DNA of 64,000 bases. Origin: Torreya grandis. Its lineage: Eukaryota; Streptophyta; Pinopsida; Cupressales; Taxaceae. Positions 22,301 through 34,096 of this stretch are shown here, piece after piece. The first letter of the stretch is position 1. The number at the start of each line of letters is the position of its first letter. The notes under the pieces are model-generated. The model was given only the letters and a program-made list of their open reading frames with translations, was not told the DNA's origin and did no database searches. The translations under genes and the position numbers were made by a program. The stretch covers positions 1,776,001-1,840,000 of the forward strand of contig JARHVA010001737.1 of the NCBI GenBank assembly GCA_037957365.1, read 5' to 3'.

Positions 22301-23602
22301 ATTGAGAGGTGAGAAGTGTGATTTGAAGATTCATTAAGGTCTATGTAATAAAATAGAGGATATAAATGACATAAAATTTTTTAACACTTATTAAACAATC
22401 CTTCATGATTAAATTCAAGTCACCTTGATGACAAGTGTGAAGATTGAAGCTAAGATGGCTAATGAGTGGTTGTAAATAGTGAACAAAAAATGTTCGTGAG
22501 GATTTCATCAGTTAAGGAGTATATGATGACTATCACAATTAGGATTACATATTATTAGGATAATTAATATGTGTCAAATAATACTAATTTAGTTTACAAT
22601 AGTAAATTTGACTCATCACCAAAGGTAGTTTCAAGAAGACATGAAGAGTCTCTATGCCAAATTGAGGGAAGATGCTCTGTTTCAGATTGACACATGTTCA
22701 AGAAAACTTCTTAAACTCTTTTCCAACTCATTATCTTAAATTTTAAATAATTTCCAAGTCTTTACACTTGGACTTGTGACCTTTCCACTTCACTTATTTT
22801 ATCTCCTCTCCTTGCTCTATATACACAAGCCTTTTTGGCTTTGTAATGGATCCATAATTTGTATGGTGAAGCCCTAATAGTTTTAAAACCTCATTTGCCT
22901 TTTAATAAAATCTTATGAAGTTTATTAATTATATATTATCTATTTCCTAAGTATTTCAAGTGTTTTATGTGGTTGAAAAGTGATGAATATGTTCTCCTTA
23001 CTTTCATTCTACTCTTGCATGTTTTGTGTGAGTGATATCTATTCTAACAGGTTTCATAAAGTGTATGTGTTTGTTAAGTGTGCCTTGAAGTGTGAGAGAG
23101 AATAATAGTTTATAGTATCAAACCTTATTTTCACCCACCTTTAGATATGTATAGCAATTTGCCTCTATGAGAAACACTTATGCTAGAAGGACATAGAGTT
23201 GAGGTTAGTTTTTGTAGTCGCCTTTCTTAGTGAAAATACAAATGTGTTATGTGCACTTATATTTGGTATATCACCTTAATTATTTTAAATTTATTTATGT
23301 TTCATTCTTCAATTTTCACCATGAATAGTGATTAGTCTAGTGTAGTGTGTGAGCTTAAATATAGATCAAGGTACCTATCCCTTTCAAACCTAGAGATATA
23401 TCTATTGTAGTATCTTGTCTATGAGGAGAGACAGTTCCATGTTATCTTAAAATTGAGAAGGTTTATTAAAATTATCTAGGGTGAAATTTTAGGATATAAT
23501 AGTTTTGGCATGACCAGAGAGACATGAAGTCCAATAAGGTTGTTCAAGGTGGATATTGGCTTTGACAATAAGATGTTGTAATGGTCTACTTCCTGTAGTA
23601 TC
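19373..23602 (+). repeat. Element 3 5' LTR (about 4.2 kb)
   Basis: Homology with 25625-28089 begins at TGAATAATTTTATCC (right copy TGACTAATTTCACC). The second half (21880-23000) is also homologous to 62985-64000. A TATA-like CTCTATATACACAAGCC lies at about 22815. It ends before the PBS-like sequence at 23603; a terminal CA is not visible. The frame at 19991-20200 has no family features. Confidence 0.65.
22814..22828 (+). promoter_or_regulatory. Putative TATA box of the Element 3 LTR
   Basis: GCTCTATATACACAAGCC; the same sequence with TATATATTC stands in the related LTR at about 63930. Conservation in two diverged copies favours a core promoter. Confidence 0.5.
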
Positions 23603-23620
23603 TGGTGACTCCAACATTTG
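23603..23620 (+). promoter_or_regulatory. Element 3 putative primer binding site
   Basis: TGGTGACTCCAACATTTG begins with TGG and resembles the PBS of Element 1 (TGGTGAATCC). It marks the likely LTR end. Confidence 0.45.
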
Positions 23621-23689
23621 AATCTTGGTTGCAAACTAGTGAATTATTTCATTCCTAAGGTAATAAAAATACCTTATACTTTAGTCATT

Positions 23690-24890
23690 TTTTGTGATCT
23701 CCAAGAATTTTTTTTTTATACTCCTTCCTACCAACCTCACCATGACTCATACTATATCCCTAAATAGCCATATCAAGATTGTTAGCAGTCCTATGAGCCA
23801 TGGCAGCCTTATGATCACCCTATTCCTTATCCATATAAACATGATGTTATTGAGTAGCCCTATGAAAAAACTTATGAATAAGCTTATGGATAAGGTCTTA
23901 AATAATATATGATTAATACTCTAGAAGATGAAACCCAAGCTCTTAAAATGTAGATTCTTGGAGGCAGTCCTAAAGTTTCACCTTTCCCTCTTCAAGAGTT
24001 TTCTTATGTTGCATATCAGTTTGTTCATGCTCCATATCCTAATGAAACATAAACCATTCACTATCCTTAATAAGAGCCAATCCAATCCTCAATAGAGCCT
24101 ACTAGCTTTCAAACTCTAACTTGGAACCAAGTAGTGAAGTCTTGGGGAAATAAAGACAAAGAGAGTGAGAACCAAAAGGTTGATATCAAAGAGGAAAACC
24201 TTGTTTTTGATTATGCCCCATTTACCTATCCTCAAGAGCATATATCTTTTCCCTCATGGAAGTCTATCCAAGAAGAGTTTCAACATGAAAAATAGGCCTT
24301 AGTGGAGAAGGTGGGAGATGAAGTTATAGCTATTAAAGAGCCTTAAGAGGGATATGAGAAAGGTGAGGTGTTCATTGAGTAAAATGGAATACTTATAGAA
24401 GAGAGAAACCTTATCTCTTTTCAATAATTCTTTTAAGAGTCTCTCAAGTTCAAGAGTTATCCTTCTATCCCCATACCCATTCATGAGCCACCAAACACAC
24501 TCATACTCCCTCTCCAACCCAAAAAATTGTTCACCACTCTCCCACCTCATCCCTTCTTGAAGGAGAACCTATCCTATGGGATATTAGTAAAGAAGAGCAA
24601 GATCAATTTGTAATTGATCAAGAAGATTATTTAAACATATATGATGAATAACTCACTATAGGGACCCCCTTGGTGAAGACAAGCACAAGTCAATCTTTTT
24701 GAGTTAATAAAAATATGTTGAAGATAATTTTGTAGTTATTTACTTAGAGTTTAATCAAGACATGAAAGAGGAGGTGCTTGAGAGGGACATCACATCAAAT
24801 GAGTTGGTTGGCATTCATATATGTGAGTAAGTGCTTAAACCTAAAAATATGAAATAAGAAGTTATTGCTACTACTATAGAACAAAATGTT
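23690..24890 (+). pseudogene. Element 3 decayed internal coding region
   Basis: The plus strand has a stop-ridden, proline- and tyrosine-rich frame (YEPWQPYDHPIPYPYKHD near 23790, YVAYQFVHAPYPNET near 24010, WNQVVKSWGNKDKESENQKV near 24125, YAPFTYPQEHISFPSWKSI near 24215). The composition resembles the low-complexity part of a gag-like protein, but no gag core or knuckle is seen. Function not recognised. Confidence 0.4.
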
Positions 24891-25322
24891 TTGTCACAAA
24901 TATTTTATGAGGTATGTAGTGAATTTGAGACCCTTCAAAGGCCTATACTTCTTGTTGTCCAAGTTGAAGATATTGTTGAGAATGATTTACCCTTTGAAGT
25001 ACAACATGGTAGCTCTCAAAGTATCAAGCTTATTATAACTAATGAAATTGAAACTTATAAGGATTTTGATCTCATTCAAAGTACCATAGAGGTCAAAGAA
25101 CCATGCTTGGATGAAGCATCACTAAGTCAAGTTGTATTTGAAGATTACTATGATAAGATGGTTGAGTCAAAAGAAGAATTCACCTTCATAGGTGATATAT
25201 TTGCACCTGTTGTTGCATTAAAGACTATGCCAAAGAGAGTGACAATCATGAAGGAATTGGATACATCAATGCCAAAGTTCAAATGGAAACATATTTCATT
25301 CACCCCTTCATCTCATGAATAA
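24891..25322 (+). CDS. Element 3 internal open frame, 143 codons, unknown function
   Basis: An uninterrupted acidic frame, the longest intact one of Element 3. It includes EVCSEFETLQRPILLVVQVE, FEDYYDKMVESKEEFTFIGD and a basic C-terminal end (PKRVTIMKELDTSMPKFKWK). No membrane segment or known motif is visible. In-frame coding probably continues upstream through a stop (the frame before the Met reads ATTIEQNVL), so this is likely the C-terminal part of the protein whose earlier portion is the decayed region 23690-24890. Its function is unknown; it may be a gag-like or accessory product of a non-autonomous element. Confidence 0.5.
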   Translation: MSQIFYEVCSEFETLQRPILLVVQVEDIVENDLPFEVQHGSSQSIKLIITNEIETYKDFDLIQSTIEVKEPCLDEASLSQVVFEDYYDKMVESKEEFTFIGDIFAPVVALKTMPKRVTIMKELDTSMPKFKWKHISFTPSSHE

Positions 25323-25624
25323 AATAATTGTACAAGCTTTCCCTTTGACCCAAGAGTATAAATATGCTTCAGAATAGTTTGTATGTAAGTTAGTTTGCTT
25401 GAGTTATTTATACATTTTCCCTAATTGTTCATGAGAGTACATGTGTGTCTTGTTTATTGTCTTATGTGTTTATTTCCTTGTTGTGTGTGGTGTGTTTGGT
25501 ACCCTTTCAAAGGCTTATTAGTGTCAAGAAGAGTGTATAGGTGACTCCATTTCCCAAGGTTGGGAGAAGGCTACTAGTCATTAGCATAGCAGGCTTGCTA
25601 ACCCTATAAAATCACCAAAAAAGT
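25323..25624 (+). other. Element 3 3' untranslated stretch before the 3' LTR
   Basis: T-rich sequence with GTGTGT runs (about 25440-25500). No clear polypurine tract; the best candidate is the A-rich ACCAAAAAAG just before 25625. Confidence 0.4.
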
Positions 25625-28089
25625 TGACTAATTTCACCCCATGGTTAAAATAATTTAACCCAACTACAAGTTAAAACTTCCATAGGGTCTCCTAGGTTGA
25701 AAAGTGGTCAACCATGGTCATTAGTGAAGTCACATAAGATGTTTTACCTTGGTCATATTTGTCTAAGTTGGTCTTATATCATTTTATGTTTTTTGGGGTC
25801 ATTTTAGTGAAGTTATACAATTTTCCAGTAAATATAAGTGTGTCAAAGTGAAATATAACGTCCCATGTGTTAGATGAGTGTCAAGAAACTATTTGAAACT
25901 AGAGATTTGTGGGATTAAATGTTAAAAACAAGAATATCACTTGCAAAAGGTGGATTTTTAGTTGTTGTATAGACTGCATGATAGTTATATCACATGTGAA
26001 GGCTTTAAGAGTGTCCCCTTAAGATACCCATATATCATCTCCAAGATCATATGGATTTTATAATTACAAAAATGGTGAAAACTGATCCCTCTCTTTCATC
26101 TCTCTCTTGGGCAGGTCAAAGAAGTTAACCAATTTGTAGATGGTATGGACTGAGTAAGTAGAGTTGAAGGGAATGCAATAGGTGGATGAAATTAGTCTTT
26201 GTGTACTATCATTTCATGGTAATAGTTCAAAGAGTGGTGGATTGTGCCTTTAGAACAACCTCTAAGATTATTATCATCTCAAAATTTCCTGCACATCCCC
26301 AACACCTTAGTTTTTTTGTCCATTTGCATTGATCTAATACTTTCAAGTGATGTATGTGTTCTTACAGAGCTGGTTCATCCTCTTCATACTAATTTTAACT
26401 TATTTTTCATGTGTGAATAGGAATTTATAGGTAGGATCATATCCTTGTGCTAAAGGTGAACATGTTATGGTCTACAAAACATTTGTTTTTAGTTGTAGAG
26501 TTTCATCTTCTTGCAAGTGGTTTTAGGTAAAATAGTACACCTATGTATCTCATATAAAACCATGGAATCTATTTTCTCCATGGAATATTTGCATTTTAAA
26601 TACCTCAAGGTTGATTTAGATAGGTTTCTAAGATAATTAGTAAGGACTGGTTAGACTTCAATATGATAGTAACTTACAGTCACCTATAGGTATGTATGGA
26701 AAGTGAGAAGACCATCCAAAATTTAACACATAGATGGTTTTCATTTTCAAGACTTGAATGAGATTCTCAAGTCATCCAAGATTCATAAACTATAGTAAAG
26801 ACTCCCTCAATCAATGTATATAGGTGCAATATTGAGAAAGTTTCTTATGGGATGACTTACCTTAGTTTCTCTAAAAGAGGTTTTTGCTCTCATAAAGTGA
26901 CATCTAGTGGTGAAGATTGATGAGGTCTTAAATAGGCCTAATGTTTTCCTTATTATAGCATAATCTTGGTAGTAGAAATTAAACATAATGAGAATGTTTC
27001 TAGTTCAATATAAGATAATGGTCGAGTGGTTTCAACCCAGTCAAATTCTCATTGAAAACACTCAATGAAAGCTACACTACTTTGAAACCAAAAGAGAAAG
27101 ATGTGACCTACAGATCTATAATGCATTGGTAGTGGAATTATTGAATGTTCTTAAGGTAGAGATGAATATGTCCACATATGGAATAGACTAATAGACTCAT
27201 TAAAAACCAAGAATATGAAACACAATGTTCAATCACATATAGACACCTACAATAATCCCTTGTATTCTTAAAATGCACACCTATAGTTTGAATTGAAATC
27301 TACAGACTATCCTAAGTAATGAAGGATGCTAGGTAATTGATGAGCATAGGGGTATGATGATGATAGATATGATAAAAAAACTATCATAGTGATATTATCA
27401 CACTTTAATAATATTCTTAGAGTCAAAGGCATATAAGCAGACAGTCATAGTTTAATTTTCTTAAACCTTGTCAAAATTCTACAAACAGTCACAATCTTAG
27501 GAGCTAGTCATGAGATATTGTGACGTTCAAGGGTATATAGGTCTGATATAGCTCTAAAATTAGGTAAAAATAATCACCATGACCTAAATAATAACCCTAT
27601 GTACTCCTTTAATCCATACAAATAGGGAAGGTTCCCTCTATTTTGTCTCAGACCAAAGGCACTCCTTGACCAACACAACCTATAGACTTGGTGAATGAAA
27701 GTTGAAAAGATGAATGAAGATTATTGGAATCATTTTATAATGATGTGTGAGGTTATTTTTAATTTTAAAAAGTTTTTAAGGTCACCTACATCATGGGAAG
27801 CACTGACAGGTGGTCAAATACTCAAGAAACACAGTGTAGGCCTATTAGGCCTAAAATAAAGCATGAACCCTAATGGCTTCAAAATTCACTCATAGCATCA
27901 TGTGGAATTTCCAAACCATTTGAGAGACTTAATAGATGAATGTAAAGTATATAAAATCTATTGGTTTGTATGGAATAACACATAAGTGGTCAATTTGGCA
28001 TAAAACTATCTTAGGCCTACTCAAGATGGATAGAAAGAGCTCGAGAACCATCTTTCTTAAATCATATTTATATGGATGTTGTGTATGGT
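25625..28089 (+). repeat. Element 3 3' LTR, truncated
   Basis: Colinear with 19373-21820, starting TGACTAATTTCACC and sharing for example CACATAAGATGTTTTACC (25731; 19479) and GTCACCTACATCATGGGA (27781; 21512). Homology ends at GTTGTGTATGG near 28089; the downstream half, present in the left copy, is missing. Confidence 0.75.
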
Positions 28090-29289
28090 ACCTATTGACA
28101 CATGGATTTTAACCCATAAGGAGATGCATAATTCTCCTCATCCAAGTGGAACCATGGAGACATTTCTCTTGATATGGGTGACAATGTTGAGAAATGAATC
28201 TCTAGTTGAGGGGCTAGTTCCCCTTGATGCACTCTTTGAAGCTTTCTCTTTAACTTAATAAATTGAAGATGAAAAATGATTAAGTAAGACAAATAACACA
28301 AAAAAATGGTAATTCACAAATATATAATGTCCTCTCACTTGACTGAAACCACTACTTAAATACAAATAAGGATGTTTCATACATAAGACTCACAACTTAG
28401 GATCCATGGCTACATCAATGTTTCATATGCTATATTCAAGAAAGGTATGTGATTATTAAGAAGGGGATGAATGATTCAAAATATGGATATAATCATGAAC
28501 CAATTTTATTATATCTATAAACTTAGGAAATAATACTATCAAATACTTACAACAATCTCCTTTATACAAATTGGTAGACCATCAAGAGTAGAAGCTAGAA
28601 AAGACAATCTTTCACTAGACTTGACCAATAATGATTCATGTCATTAGTCAATATTATAGCATATGAGTGGAAATAACACTTTTATATTTCTTCAATAGTT
28701 ATTCAAGTACAAATTTTTATATATTTTTACCATCAACCAATGGAGGTTGCTCAAATGAGCCAAGAGAATGCATATTTATAGCTTTGAGAGTAGGAACAAG
28801 CAAAGGAAGTCCAAGGGTCACTTAGACATGTGTCACCTTGAGAGAATTAGTTAAATTTGAATTTGGAAGAGGTGTGGGGTGATATATTCCATGTCATAGA
28901 TGTCTAATTTTCCAAAAAAAGTGATAAGAATGATGAGAATTGGCACAAAACTTGTAATTTTGGCATAGGAAATTGTCTTCATGATTCACCCTCCAAAACT
29001 ACCTTTTATCTTCATATGGTTAGGTCTAATGGTTGGTCTAAGAAAGAGGACTTATAAACAAGTTAAAACATGCATTGGATTGATCCATAACCATCCCTAT
29101 TCTTGTGTACAAGCAAAATCATCTCTGGTAGTTTTAAAATGGCTCTTTTCCATGCACCTTATACACTTGGTATTAAAAAAATCCCAATTTTCCAAACTAA
29201 TCTATGCACAAGATGGAATGACACTTGTCAAAGGTTCCCGTATCATAATTTTCAATAAAAAAAACTTTAAAGGCTTCCTTAATTGCTTT
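28090..29289. other. Unassigned sequence
   Basis: No homology to other parts of the window seen. Frames at 28076-28258, 28092-28301 (opposite strands) and 28981-29295 lack family motifs; I treat them as chance frames. Confidence 0.45.
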
Positions 29290-30500
29290 TTTTAGACACC
29301 TAAATCTAACAACCAATAACCTCCAATCAAGGTTTTGACCAATTTCTACTAAAATGCACAATTTGGCCTAAAAACACTAAAGCACACTAAATGATGTGAA
29401 ACTGACATATTTAAGTGCTAATTTTGGCTAGGGTATCCCTAAAGGTGGAATTTCAATTTATAAGCTAGCTAAATTTGATCAAATCATTTTGAGTCAAAAT
29501 GTTAATTTTACACCTAGGTGCTCTGGATTTCTCTTTCCTATCAAATCTCTTGCACAAGATATGTGCCTTCGTTATTTGTTGTTGGTAACATCCTAAATAG
29601 AATAATGCATCCAACACATTTGATAGTGACTTCTAATTCCAGTCTAGTCAAATTTTGGACCAATAATAAGGCATTTTGATCAATTTGAGTAATTTATGCA
29701 TAAAGTGCTTTAAAATGCTTAAGAGCTAATTAAACCAAATTAGAGCCTAATCAAGAATTTCATGGAAACTTGTTAAATAATTTGTTTTGGAAATGAATAT
29801 TGAATATCTACATCATCAAAGGACCTCATTTCTTGGGAATACATTCTTAGTCCATAAATGTCATAAATATCATGATTCATGCCCTCCATGCCTCATCAAT
29901 GCCTTCCATGATGCCCTCCATGCCTCTTAGTTGCCCCTTCTTCCAATGTCATGATGAGGATAATTATAAACTTAATTCCAAAAATTAAATTAATCCTCAA
30001 CCACACATATCAATCTCAAGATGGATGGTTTAGGTTGATTCTAGACATTTTAAAAAATCTATAAATAGAGAGGCCATGAACATCATTTCTAAGACATGAT
30101 TATGCAAAGCTATAATGCAAAATTGATTACAAAGCTTCATGCAGCTAGTGTTATCATGCCAAATCGATTCCAAGCCAAGCCAAGTCATAATCCAAAGGTT
30201 CCAAGGAGAGATGGAGGTATCTAAACTTCCATTTCTAAGGACATCATGATCACAAGCTGAGCAAGCCACTACAACAAGCATTTTGGAGCATCTGAAGGAG
30301 GTAAAAGAAGGTTTTTTTTGCATTTTAGTTGTGTGTTTTATTCAAGTTTATTAACTAATCTCTCCATAGTGTCTAGGCCTAGAGATGTTATGATATTTAG
30401 TGTGTTTATTTCATTTTGTTTACATTTTAAAACTAACATAATACTAACCATCCTCTCTTTAGTCAAATTCCTAGTTCACACTTTTCACCACTTTCCACAA
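29290..30500 (+). repeat. Diverged LTR-like segment related to the Element 2 LTR
   Basis: From TAGACACCTAAATCTAACAA the sequence follows the Element 2 LTR (TGTAGACATCTAATACC at 57974): shared blocks include AAATGCACA, GGTATCCCTAAA, ATCATTTTGAGTCAAAATG, AACATCCTAAATAG and the TATA-type TCTATAAATAGAGAGGCCAT (about 30056). Downstream of the TATA the match weakens, so the end is uncertain. Probably a solo LTR of a sister family. GCCCTCCATGCCTC occurs twice at 29881-29930 as a short local repeat. Confidence 0.6.
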
Positions 30501-30789
30501 GTGTTCACTAGCTAGCTCACTAGACTGGCTGAAAGTGAGGGCCTAGTTGGGACACTTAGAGTTTATCCATGAGATGAGATGAATTTTGGGAGTTATCTTA
30601 ACTATAAATCTTCCTTCCAAAGTTTTTTAATCTTCTAACTCCTCTTGTAACTTGCACACCATTCAGAATATTCAAAACAAGCCTTGTTTTCCCCTGATCC
30701 ATATAATTCCATACTAACAAAACATGTGTGGGATCCTCTAAGATTCCTCTATAAATTATAGGTGTTTTCATGGCTATTCCATTTTAATT
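30501..30789. other. Unassigned sequence left of Element 2
   Basis: Nothing recognised. Before Element 2 inserted, this was continuous with 59169 onwards. Confidence 0.5.
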
Positions 30790-30794
30790 ATATG
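30790..30794. repeat. Target site duplication ATATG of Element 2 (left)
   Basis: ATATG precedes the LTR start TGTATACATC and recurs at 59164-59168 after the 3' LTR. It brackets 28.4 kb and proves that all material between belongs to one nested insertion. Confidence 0.88.
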
Positions 30795-31996
30795 TGTATA
30801 CATCTAATTCCTAACACCATTTGTGTTTAAATTATCAATCTTACTCGAGTTGCACTCAAATGCACATTTTAGGTCAAAATCCATAAAACACTCTAAATGG
30901 TTCAAACTTGTCATTTATAAGTACCAATTTAGGTCAAATTATCCCTAAATGGGGAAATTAAATTTATGTGATAGCTAATTTTGATCAATTCATTTTGAGT
31001 CAAAATGATGATTTTGCCTTTTGTGCTCTAGATCACTCTTTTCTCCTAAATTCATTGGTACACACCATGTACTTTTGTTATTTTGTAGTGGAAACATCCT
31101 AAATAGAAATATGATTCTAACACATCTAATTTCACCTTCTAATTCTTCCCGAGTCAAATTACAACTCAATAATATGACTTTCTGACCATTTTTATTAATT
31201 GAGGGCCAATTTTCAAATAATTGCACAAATGTTGATTAACCTTGTTTAAGGTTAATTAATCTAAATGAAGAGCTTAAGAGGATTTTCCATGAGAGTTGTT
31301 GAATTTTTTTTTGAAAATTGATTCCTATTAATTACATCAACAGGTGACATCATTTCTTGGGAAGACATTGCTAGGCCATAAATGCTACAAATATTAGGAT
31401 TATGGGTCACCCATGCCTAGTTAATTCCTCCCATGCCTCTTCAATGCCCCTTCTTCCAAGGTCATGATAAAGATAATTATGGATTTAATTCTAAATATTA
31501 AGGTTATCTATGGCCACACATCTCAATCTTGAGATAGATGGTCATGGTTGATCCTAACCAATCTCAAAAATCTATAAATAAAGAGGCCATAGACATGAAT
31601 TTTAAGCTTAAATATTGCAAAGTTATAATGATAAATTGTTTCCACAAGGCTTTGAATTTGATCATCGATTTTGTTTTCAACCTTCATTGATAAGATAGTT
31701 TAGTGATTTGGAATCATAAGCCTAGGTTTTATGGAATGTTCTTGAGGCATTGGAAGAGCTTACCACCATTGTTGACAAAGACACGAATACTTAGTCAAGG
31801 GAGAACATGCTTTTGAGCCACATAGGTATGGTGAATCCATTTGGGAAGGTAATATGGTGTTTCATTATTTCATTTGTTTCTTGTTATCCTTTGTAATTCC
31901 CATAATAATAAATAGGCTTGATTAGTTAGTTCTTTATGCATGTTTCATTATTTATGGACTAATGCTTGACTAACTTGCTTTGTAATCCCCTATACA
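30795..31996 (+). repeat. Element 2 5' LTR
   Basis: 1202 bases, TGTATACATCTAATTCC to CCCCTATACA. It aligns with 57974-59163. TATA-type ATCTATAAATAAAGAGG lies near 31570. The minus-strand frame at 30990-31226 is a chance frame. Confidence 0.92.
31568..31580 (+). promoter_or_regulatory. TATA box of the Element 2 5' LTR
   Basis: CTATAAATAAAGAGG, conserved as ATATAAATAGAGAGG in the 3' LTR (about 58740) and CTATAAATAGAGAGG in the sister LTR (about 30057). Confidence 0.65.
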
Positions 31997-31999
31997 TCT

Positions 32000-32016
32000 T
32001 GGTATGCCTAGTGGGA
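32000..32016 (+). promoter_or_regulatory. Element 2 putative primer binding site
   Basis: TGGTATGCCTAGTGGGA starts three bases after the LTR end. TGG and the position fit a PBS; the tRNA is not assigned. Confidence 0.65.
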
Positions 32017-34096
32017 CAAGACACATCTCACACCTAAAGAAGATCATTTTGTAACTCTAAAATGTTCATTTGGACCCTTAAAACTCATACAAATTGATTT
32101 TTTAACTTTATTTTATCATTTTTGTTTACCACATTTTTACACAGTAACTGACATGGCAAGTAAGATCGACATCGATTACATAGCTTAACTAACATCAGTT
32201 GGCAAAAAATGACATCAATTAGATCTTAGTTAGCCAAAGTAATCATCATTAGTTGTAATAAATGACATCGGTCACTATGGTTTTCTTCAAACATAGATCC
32301 AAGAGCTATTTTTCCAAAGTCCATTATTTCAAACCAAAAATAGCTTTAAAGATAAAATACATGCTGACATTTTTGTTGTACGATAGAGCTTGACATCTGA
32401 TAAAAAAATATGTTTAAATCACATTTTGCATGCTTAAAATTTGATTAGAAACTTTGTTTTGGTTTTAACAAAGAATTTAGATGTTTTATTGAATGTTTTC
32501 AAAGTTTGTAACTAAGACCAAGGGGTCAAATGAACACCACCAAACATTTTATTTGGGTTTAAAATTGAACAAACTTGTTAATTTATTTTTGAAATAGTTG
32601 TTTAATTATATTTTGTTTGGAAAAAAAAGGAATGTTGTGTGTATGCTCTTCCATTTGTCCCCTTTAGGGACCCCTTGGAATCAAAAGTGTCATTCCTATT
32701 GCAAATATCCTAGTCCAAGGCTTAGAAATAATGTCATTTAAAGCACTCACCAAAAACTCATCAAAGTTTGGGTGACTTTTAAAATGAACCTAAATTTTTT
32801 TTATTTTATGCTTTCTTTATTTTCATGAAAACTTGGCTTGCAAGGAGGACATCATTACCTCCCACAAGTTATTTAGGGAAGCTTTGACTTGAGGTTTCAC
32901 CTCCTGGCATTGACTTCATTTGACACCTTTGGAGTTGCACATGGGACGTATCTATATTTGGACATCACACTACACTGAGCGAACAACAAGATGTAGTGGT
33001 CGTAAAAAGGACTAAATTTTTTTACTAGTCAATATCATGGTCACCCAATTTTTATGCTTATCTTTTGCATCATTTGAAATGAAAGTCATTGTGTAATTAA
33101 TTCCCCTAGAATGATTGAAATCTTGCTAGTTTAGTAGACCCCACTTTACCATACCTTGTCATTTTAGACTTAAGACATTTGTTTTTTTTCATTAGTTTAC
33201 TTGGTCTTGATTTTTTTCTAAAATTGCTTGTTAACTCAATGAACTTAACCAAAACACATTGTTCTCAATTTTCTTAAGCAAGGCAGGCATTATGCTATCC
33301 AAATGGAAAAGTCACCTTTCCCTTGTTTAAATTATTATCAAAAGCTTTGTGTCATGTCATCCACTTTGGCGTAGTCATGCTACCCAATTGAGTCTAGATC
33401 TTTTACCCAATTTTCTTAAATCCTTCATTTATAATCCACATTCAAAATTGAACCTTTTTGAGTTCTAAGGGTTGGTGTGTCAAAGTGGATTCACCATTTG
33501 TGCACTAATCTTTTTTTAACTTGGGTTCAATTTTCCATTTAGATTGAAGGTAGTTTATTAAGACTCAAAATCACATATCATCTTGGTGGACTCAAGTCAT
33601 CTTGTGTATCTCTCACATTTTGAGTCTTAGAACATATTTTATCTAATTAGAATCATGTGGCAATGTTGTACTACCTATTTGGTCCTAGATTTATACTTAG
33701 TGATTCGTGTATGTTTTTACATCTTGAGTTGCTTAGTTCATTCTATCTTCTTCATAATCCAGAGAGCTTTCCTATAAACTTCTAGGGTCAAATTGTCAAA
33801 GTTGAAACTAGATTTTATAGTACAAGCAGATCACAAAGATCTAGGCTTTGGTGTACTAGTTTTTAGCTTGGGTCTTTGAGTTACCTTACTCTCTTCTAAT
33901 CTATATGATTTTAACTTTACCAAAGGTTGAGTAAACTTGTGAACAAAATATTCTAAATTTTGTATGCTTTCAAACCACCCTCCCTTATAGTCTCATTGGT
34001 ACCTTAGTTTTTTAAAAGAGAGCAAAAGCATACTTTATTTGGTTACCAAGCATTGGTCCAAAGTTAGTCAAACACGCATAGCATCTCTTTTTAGAC
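32017..34096 (+). other. Element 2 long 5' leader
   Basis: About 2 kb without a readable protein, as usual for Ogre-type elements. 32160-32280 holds a cluster of GACATCGAT/AACATCAGTT/GACATCGGT motifs like those of the copia LTR. The rest is T-rich. Confidence 0.6.

Larger units (their letters stand above)
19373..28089 (+). mobile_element. Element 3: non-autonomous LTR element (LARD-like) with giant LTRs
   Basis: 19373-21820 and 25625-28089 are direct repeats that align along their whole length. The left copy continues to about 23602, where a PBS-like TGGTGACTCC stands; the right copy is cut off at 28089. Between them lie about 2 kb with a decayed coding region and no pol motifs. Long LTRs, a PBS in the right place and an internal region without RT fit a large non-autonomous derivative. 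Ends are approximate and no target duplication can be shown, because the 3' LTR is truncated. Confidence 0.65.

Noticed and set aside
28981..29295. 104-codon frame as a gene
   Set aside because: No motif, start context or neighbour supports it.
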